A stretch of 64,000 bases of DNA from Rhea pennata. Its lineage: Eukaryota > Chordata > Aves > Rheiformes > Rheidae. Under the pieces are notes generated by a model that saw only the letters and a program-made list of their open reading frames with translations, was not told where the DNA came from and did no database searches. The stretch lies in the NCBI RefSeq assembly GCF_028389875.1, contig NC_084674.1, positions 8,341,501-8,405,500 on the forward strand, in the 5' to 3' direction. Numbering within the stretch: the stretch's first letter is position 1; every line of letters starts with the position of its first letter. Positions 51,536-64,000 of the stretch are shown here, piece after piece. A program made the position numbers and the translations under genes.

Positions 51536-52015
51536 ACACACTTGACTGCTCACCCTCTGTGCACAACACCGTACCTCACACATGCACGCTCCGCACTGTG
51601 CACGCACAACACGCACAGCTGCCCACCCTACGCGTGCACACCCAGCCCCCTGTGCACGCGCAACACACACATGTGCACCCCCTGCACTCTGTGCGTGCAC
51701 AATACGCACACCCCCTCCCCACGCTTGCACCCCCTGCACTCTGTGCGTGCACAACACCCCCTCCCCACGAGTGCACCCCCTGCACTGTGCGTGCAGAACA
51801 CGCACACCCCCCTCCCCACGCGTGCACACCTAGCACTCTGTCGTGCACACCACGCACACCCCCTCCCCACGCGTGCACCCCGTGCACTCTGTGCGTGCAC
51901 AACACCCCCTCCCCACGCGTGCACCCCCTGCATTGTGCGTGCACACCACGCACCCCCCGCCCCCACGCGTGCACGCCCTCCCCTCCCCGCCACGCACGCG
52001 CACCGCGCACCCCCT
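51536..52015 (+). repeat. Minisatellite upstream of PSMD6, 46/51-bp units
   Basis: The block CTCCCCACGCGTGCAC recurs with CTCCCC (or its counterpart) starting at about 51,715, 51,761, 51,812, 51,863, 51,909 and 51,959. Spacings are 46, 51, 51, 46 and 50 bp. The 46 and 51 bp forms differ by a short insertion in the ACACGCACACC part. Each unit also carries CTGCACTCTGTGCGTGCACAA. The repeat keeps several frames open on both strands, giving long but meaningless His/Pro/Thr/Cys-rich translations. It ends about 155 bp before the PSMD6 start codon. Confidence 0.85.
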
Positions 52016-52110
52016 CCCCGCGCGGCGCGGCAGTGAGGGCGCGGCGCGGCCGCCGGCCCGGCAGGGGGCGCAGCGGCGGCGGAAGCGCGCGGCCGTTTCC
52101 GCCGGTGGCG

Positions 52111-52120
52111 GCTGAGTCAC
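52111..52120 (-). promoter_or_regulatory. Antioxidant response element (NRF1/NFE2L1-type site)
   Basis: On the - strand the sequence is GTGACTCAGC, an exact match to the ARE core RTGACNNNGC. NFE2L1 (NRF1) raises proteasome subunit genes through such elements when the proteasome is inhibited (established for many PSM genes). Its place 53 bp before the PSMD6 start codon fits that role. The same bases also contain an AP-1 core. Confidence 0.65.
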
Positions 52121-52140
52121 TGGGGCCGCGCCGGGAGCAG

Positions 52141-52158
52141 CCGCCGCCGCCGCCGCCG
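52141..52158 (+). repeat. (CCG)6 triplet repeat before the PSMD6 ATG
   Basis: Six CCG units lie 14 bp before the start codon, probably in the 5' UTR. Confidence 0.9.
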
Positions 52159-52172
52159 CGCCGGGAGCCGCG

Positions 52173-58200
<6,028 letters not shown>

Positions 58201-58500
58201 TTTTTTAATGCAAGGGAAGGGAATACACAATTTAGATGTTTAAAAAAATTTTGGAAGTAACCTATAAATATATTGTATAACTTGGTATACTGTAGGTAAG
58301 AAAATTACTAGTGAGAGAAGTAGTGTTTTTACAGTCCACTTCATTATGTAAAACAATGTTCCATTTTGGTGTATGAATCCCAGTTCATTTATTAAATGTA
58401 TAATACAGTTGATGATCTTTTGTAGTATATTTTGTTCCTTTGTATACACAGAGAAGCAATGTTCAGCATTTAATAATAAAGCAGAACCAGGATAAAGAAC
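58201..58500 (+). other. PSMD6: PSMD6 3' UTR
   Basis: Short AT-rich 3' UTR of about 300 bp. ATTAAA occurs at 58,391 and AATAAA at 58,475. Confidence 0.7.
58475..58480 (+). terminator. PSMD6: PSMD6 polyadenylation signal
   Basis: AATAAA lies 275 bp after the stop within TAATAATAAAGCAG. Cleavage would be expected 10-30 bp further on. Confidence 0.65.
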
Positions 58501-58509
58501 TAATGGCAA

Positions 58510-61500
58510 TCCCACGGTTGCATTTCTAAGACTAGTATGTTTGACTCAAAACAGTCAAGTAGCAGAACATTAAAAGTAGCCAAAAATGTTAGTATGCAAA
58601 TTGTATGGGCTATGCCATTGGGAACATGGTCAACTGAAGTAGCCTGTCCTTTAAAATGGCATTTTTGCTAGCTGTTAAATAGAAAGTCAGTACAATAGCA
58701 AAACATTACATTAAAAAATTACTTCCTCTGTTAGATTTGGAGATGTCAAAATGATGGTAGGAACGGTGGAAAAATACTATTGCAGTTTGACACAACTAAT
58801 CAAATACTGCAGAGGGTTACAATTTCTTTCTTCACAGCTGCCAAGGAATAAATGTTTCAAGTAGGCTGGTGCCATTCTGATGACACATGGTTTCTGTCCT
58901 TAGCAGAGCCTAAAGCAGCAGCTGTTTACCCTACTTTCTTGGCTTGGCTTGATAGATTTTTTTCAAAGGAAAAAAAACTCTGTGACTTACTTAGTTCTGT
59001 TGGTTGTTTGATGCCAACACACTTAGCAACAGAACCAGTTTACCTTCCGCATTCATTGCAGATTTAATGCTTGAAGTAAAACAAACAGGTAGATACCCAA
59101 AGAAGTATCCTGACGTTTGGAAGCTAAAGTGCAAGTGATAGGATAGCGTGGGATTTCACATTCCTGCTCTGCTTCCTCTGAGATCTCAGAGGAACTCTCG
59201 TCTTGGAATCAGCACCACCTGTCGCAGGTTAGACTACCCAGAAACTATGTTGAGAGTCCATAAATATTCTCTGCTGAACTGTTCTGAAACTCAAAATAGA
59301 ACATTTGATTTTTTTTTTTGGTTTTCTTTTACATCTAGCTAGAGGCTAGATTGTTTTCCAAGTAGTACCAATTTAGCTAATGTTTAAAGATAACAAATTT
59401 AGACTATACTAGTTAGAAAAAAAAATCTGATCTTCAGTTTGTTTAGAATAGTGAGTGATAAAGGAGAATCCTAGCTTACACACTCACTGCTTCCTGTGAA
59501 GTTTTAATTGGCTTATGCCAGTATTCAGAGCTGTAGTAGTCTCTTGCTGTTTTTCTAGAGTCTTCCATATGAGATGGAAGTACAGCAAGCTGGGAAAACT
59601 TTAAATCTGGCTACCTCTTGGTAACATTATTTCTTTGCACCTTCAATTCATTAACATGTTGGTATCAGCAGACCATACTACAAATGGCATAAGCCATCAA
59701 CCTGACTGAACGGAGACACTTCATTTCTGGGACACTGATGAATTTTCCTTTCTAAGGTGCAGTTTAACCAGCCTTAATCTAAAACAAAACTTCATGAAAT
59801 AAATCTCAGACTTCCACTCAGCTTTTGCATTGTTAAATGTATTTTTAACTGTAAAATGAAGGGGATAAAAGTTCTCTTACTCCAGGAAATTAGACTACTA
59901 TAGACTCTATTCACTCAGGGGAAATCTTCCTGCTGTTTTAGTGTACATAAGTAAGTGCAACAGAAAAAGGAGGAAAGCATTGTTGCTATTTTGCAAGGAA
60001 CAGAAAAGTATTATTAAAGATCTTTAATGTGCTGTAATATAGATATTTGCAGAGCTTTTGATTTTTTAAAAAAATTCTAACGAACATCGTTCTGTTGGAG
60101 CCAGGCATTTTAGAATTTTGTGTTACTCTACTCAAGTAAGTGAAAAAAATGTTCAAAACAGAAGCACCCATCCTACTAGAACAAGCAAAGTAAATTTTCA
60201 GTATACTTTAGTAAATCAGTTCTAGTAAGGATCTTTGTCAAGGCAATCGGCTTTACCTAGTAAAACACTAATTGCACAGAAGAATTATTAAAGACCGTCT
60301 TTAAGATCCTGACCTGCCTTGCTCATTTTCTGGTCCCAGCCTCTTTCTGCAGAGAAGGATCCAGGAGGAACCTGCAGCGCTTATTAACTAAGCTTGTTGG
60401 GCCTGGATCTGGCAGAAAAAAAAAGAGTAATGACAATTTTACCTCAGCAATACTGGGGCTTTCATTGACACCTCACTCACCCTCTCAGCCATGCTAAATG
60501 GTGGTGGGACAAAATTCTGTCCGGCTGTGTGGGAAGGGGACATCCCTGAAGTCCACAGCGGGATGCACAAAGGGTAGCAGGAGTGACACCTTGCACTGCT
60601 CGCCTGAAAGAGGAAAACACAATCCAGTACGTGGTTTCAAACAGCAGGAAGGCTGAGGGGGTCCACAGCAGTCAGGTCCCTGATCAGTGACCAGATGTTC
60701 GCTATTTTATCAGTTCTAATTGCCTACTTGAATGTACATTTGAAACAAAAGTGAGAGAGGTTTGTGCTTCCTTTAAGCCCTCAAGTAAATTCCAGTCAGC
60801 TTTTACTGTTCCATAACCATATTAGTTTTTTTCCTTAGGCTCATTTCATCTCGTGATTTTTGTTTCTTATAACTGAGTGGCACTCTAGACAACCTTTCAT
60901 GCCTCAGTCTTGATACCTTTCCGTGGATTTAGTCCACATGCCAAAGTAAGTCATACATGCCCCCTTGTGATTCAATCCTGATACAGTTCCTTAAACTAGT
61001 GCCATTCTCTGAGCCCGCTTTGTCATTAAAATTCTTCTACAAAGCGGCTGAAATCTTGTCTGCGTGCAAAAATGCTTTGGCTCACCTGTCTCCTCTGCTG
61101 AAGGTTGGGCTCCAAAGTTTAAGATAATCTGTGAGTACAATTAACACACACACAGCTTGCCTGCTTCATGCAGATGAGCAAGTAATTCTCAGGATAGTTT
61201 TGCATCTTCCCTCTTATTGCTGGACTCCTTTCAGTCGTGGCTGTAGTCTGGCTAATGACAGATAAAAAAGTCACTCATTTCAGAAAAGATTACGTGAGTG
61301 AACAGTGCTCAGCTGCAACACAGGCCAAAAAAATCATTTCCACAACTGTCTTAAGAAGAGCAACTAAACCAAGCAGCAGCTTAAGCAAGTCCTTGCTGAT
61401 GCCTAACAAAGTTTCTGTACAGATTTGGCTACAGATGTCAACTACAGCTATTTCTCACAGCCTTGGACAAACGCTTTTGACTGCATTTCTCAGGCTAGTT

Positions 61501-62955
61501 TTTAATCATCTTTGGCAAAAAGCCTTGAATCTAAGTTAACTTGAACTTTTCAGAAAAGTTTTTTCAGACTTCTCTGAAGTTTGGTGCACCAAAAAAAAAA
61601 AACAAACAAAACAAACAAAAAAACCAACATAGCTGCTTTTCTGCAACAAAGCGCCCATGCTGCTTATTAAGAACAAATCCAATAGCTAATGTAGCACTGA
61701 GCCAAAGCACTGAGAAAAGTGTTCAGTCAAATTAAGAGTCCCATGGTGGATCATACAAGCCACGTGTGCTTGATTATTATCATGCGCTGCTGCAACAAAT
61801 AAAGACTAAACCAATGGAAATTTGCATTTAAATAAAGCCAATTGCAAGCTCTTGTCCTGGTCGCTTCAGTAGCCGGCATACATGGCAGCAGGCCACGGAA
61901 CCGCTCGGCTTTCGAAGGCGGTGGCTGGCTGGGGGGGCAGTTTGCTGGCCTCGCTGTGCGTCCCGCGAAGCCGTAGGGCCAGTTTTGCACTCTACCTCCG
62001 GAGCTACACGTGCAGCAGGTGCCGGCCCAGGCTCCGGGTGCGATTTTTTCTGAAGGCAGCTCGGAGCGCCTCCACCCCGGGGAAGGATGACGGCGAAGGA
62101 TGGCATCTTCAGGCTGGAGGGACACATCACTGTCTTCCGTTCTAAATGCAGAGGGCATCTACATCAAAAGCTGCCTAAAAGAAGCATGCACACGCACACA
62201 CACACAGAACCTTTGACATCTGGATTTGCATTTTATCTGCATTACCTGTGGGGCTCAAGCGTCTGTATCACTGAATAAACCATTCTTGAATATATACTGA
62301 CACTTTCCTACGAGACAATCAGTAGCAGAAGAAAAGCTGATTTTTACCCACCTTAGGAAAGTCGGTGTTCACTGGTTTCTACTCCAACATCTGGTCCATA
62401 AGTGTTTTTCAGGACAAACCTACCAAACTTACCAAGTTGCTCGGAGAAACAATAATCCGCAAAGGATGCTCTGCTCTCTCCCTGGGGTCCGTGCGCCCCG
62501 CGAGGGGCAGCGCACGGGGAGTTATCAGTGCCTAACGCAACACAGGAGAGCGGGGACGCTCTCGATACGCTGGAGGCCAAAAAAAATCTTTAGCCAATAC
62601 AAAAACTACTGTAAACAGAGACGTATTAGAAGTACTCATATAAAAGGACAAAACCTGCTTGCTGCCCGCCATCATTTATATCTTGTAGCACTGATTCCAA
62701 ATACTACTTTCCAATGAAAAGTTGATTCCCTTTGTGTTACGAGAGTGAAAAACTGGAATCATTGCCCTTGGATGTAACTACACAGTCTTATTCCACTAAC
62801 AGGAGCTTCACCACTTTTACAAGTTGCTCCTCAGAAGTCATTCACCACATGGGACTGTCCCGAGTCACATGGAGTGAAAAGCCTGCAAGACTGTTTAGCC
62901 CGTTAAATTCACAGGCTGTAAATTCACACAGCGAAAACAAGGAGGACACTTCTTT
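58510..62955. other. Intergenic downstream of PSMD6, no gene seen
   Basis: AT-rich unique sequence with a GC-richer patch at about 61,870-62,110, an A/CAAA-rich tract at about 61,590-61,624 and a short (CA)n near 62,183-62,206. No exon-like frame is recognisable on either strand. Confidence 0.6.
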
Positions 62956-62959
62956 TTCC

Positions 62960-62987
62960 TTTTTTTTTTTTTTGGGGGGGGGGGGGG
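62960..62987 (+). repeat. T14-G14 homopolymer pair
   Basis: Fourteen T pass directly into fourteen G. Apart from strand, this is the same arrangement as the C13A35 tract at 25,617. Confidence 0.92.
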
Positions 62988-63135
62988 AGTAAACATGATC
63001 ATGCAACATACTGCATTTGGTGTTGTAGAAGTTGCTTTCTATCATTCTATTTAAAAACACCCGAACTAACAAAACTTTCTTTGCATGGGAAAAATACTGC
63101 AGAGTTGCTACACTCAAAAAACCTCTCAAAACCAG

Positions 63136-63187
63136 GTGTCAAAAAAAAAAAAAAAAAAAAGAAAAAAAAGAAAAAAGAAAGAAAAAA
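63136..63187 (+). repeat. A-rich/GAAA simple repeat
   Basis: A run of about 20 A is followed by GAAAAAAAAG and GAAA units. It is low-complexity sequence and gives Lys-rich or Phe-rich artefact frames. Confidence 0.9.
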
Positions 63188-63289
63188 CCCCCAAATCCTT
63201 GTAATACAAGACGACCAGATTGTACCCAACTTACTCCTGTAGTATCTGTCTCATGCAGTGCTGAGGTAAAATGAACTTGACCACATTCA

Positions 63290-64000
63290 GTCCTCTGAAA
63301 TTAGTTCACATAGGCACCAAATACAGATAATGTTTTCCTTTAATGGAGAATGATTTTATAATGAAGCAGAAACATATAATGTATTCCATGCAACCAACCT
63401 CATTTATTGAAAAGTCCTAATTTTATTGCCTTGTTTAGTAACATGTTTGTTCAACAAACTAATCTTTTTCATGAAGCAAAGCACAACTTTTTCTTATAAA
63501 TAGTATAAATTATTTTATTTACAGAAACTTGTTACAAAACAAATAGACTATATATTTATTTTTCTTTTAAATATCCAAAGTAATTTTTCTATCCCATGAC
63601 ATTTGTTCATGTACTATACAGCAGCCAACACAGAGTTCAGCTGATCAGATGCTCTTGATTATGTATACAAATTATCAAACTATTCACACATTTTACACAG
63701 GAGATTGCTTTTAGAACCAGGCTCAATACCGAGCAAGATGCTTTCAAGGCCTACATTCACATTGACATTATGTAGTGCTCATTTTAAAATTATCTTTAAA
63801 ACGTAAAATATCTTGCACAAAATGTAAAAATGATTATTTTCTGCTGAACAGTGAAACATTAAGAATCTTTTCAAGCCCAATTCCCTCCTCCAGGACAGAA
63901 CGAGAGAAAGATGAGAGATTCCTTGGCAAGAGAACTCTTACAGGAAGACAACTGCCTTAGAAATGTCATTTGGAAATCACATCTTTATTTTTTTAATGGT
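63290..64000 (-). other. Possible 3' UTR of a convergent gene (ATXN7 by synteny)
   Basis: AT-rich sequence. On the - strand AATAAA occurs at 63,514-63,519, within GTAAATAAAATAATTTATAC. In human 3p14 the gene after PSMD6 is ATXN7, convergent with it and bearing a long 3' UTR. No coding exon is visible, so this assignment rests on gene order alone. Confidence 0.25.

Larger units (their letters stand above)
52015..52172 (+). promoter_or_regulatory. PSMD6: PSMD6 promoter / 5' UTR, CpG island
   Basis: A CpG-dense segment without a TATA box directly precedes the PSMD6 ATG, as is usual for housekeeping genes. It contains GCGGAAGC near 52,078, an ETS-type core; GCTGAGTCAC at 52,111-52,120; and (CCG)6 at 52,141-52,158. 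The transcription start is not known. The CpG island continues through exon 1 and intron 1 into exon 2. Confidence 0.7.

Noticed and set aside
61751-62158. A 135-codon - strand frame considered as a possible ATXN7 3' coding exon
   Set aside because: It matches nothing I recognise in ATXN7, has no clear splice signals, and lies in a local GC-rich patch.

Overview
The window is vertebrate nuclear DNA. Its two multi-exon genes have GT-AG introns and protein-coding exons of vertebrate type. The repeat content points to a sauropsid, most likely a bird: a CR1 LINE with the bird-type 3' end, two eroded older CR1/L3-like fragments, few other transposons, short introns and many CpG-rich blocks. The species cannot be told from sequence alone. 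Orthologue comparisons are from memory of the human proteins, not from a search.

Region 1 (about 1-32,250, + strand) is PRICKLE2, a planar cell polarity protein with a PET domain, three LIM domains and a C-terminal CaaX box. Seven coding exons (2677-2808, 13706-13819, 15531-15668, 16038-16241, 17912-18098, 20060-20926, 29476-30344) join in frame with GT-AG borders to give 836 codons plus stop. The first coding exon opens at a splice acceptor, so the 5' untranslated exons and promoter lie left of the window. The 3' UTR probably runs to a polyadenylation signal near 32,206.

Region 2 (about 32,250-51,130) is intergenic. I see no convincing gene. It holds a 5'-truncated CR1 LINE on the - strand (about 36,222-37,570) set inside a roughly 500-bp polypurine microsatellite, a perfect (GAGAA)14 array at 46,561, and three orphan CpG-rich blocks (40.1, 48.95 and 50.5 kb).

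Region 3 (about 51,130-58,500, + strand) is PSMD6 (Rpn7), a 26S proteasome lid subunit. Eight exons join to give 389 codons plus stop, the length I recall for human PSMD6. About 900 bp of degenerate GTGCAC-rich tandem repeats lead into a CpG island. A close match to the antioxidant response element sits 53 bp before the ATG, and intron 1 is largely a G-rich minisatellite.

Region 4 (about 58,500-64,000) is AT-rich and shows no exon. Human 3p14 has the order PRICKLE2-PSMD6-ATXN7 with ATXN7 convergent, so the far right may hold a - strand 3' UTR. This is inference only.

The two genes share an orientation but have unrelated jobs: cell polarity and protein turnover. I found no previously undescribed system. 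The points most worth a second look are the tandem-repeat promoter and ARE of PSMD6, the G-rich minisatellite in its intron 1, the PRICKLE2 start-codon context with a possible N-terminal extension, and the CR1 inside the polypurine tract.
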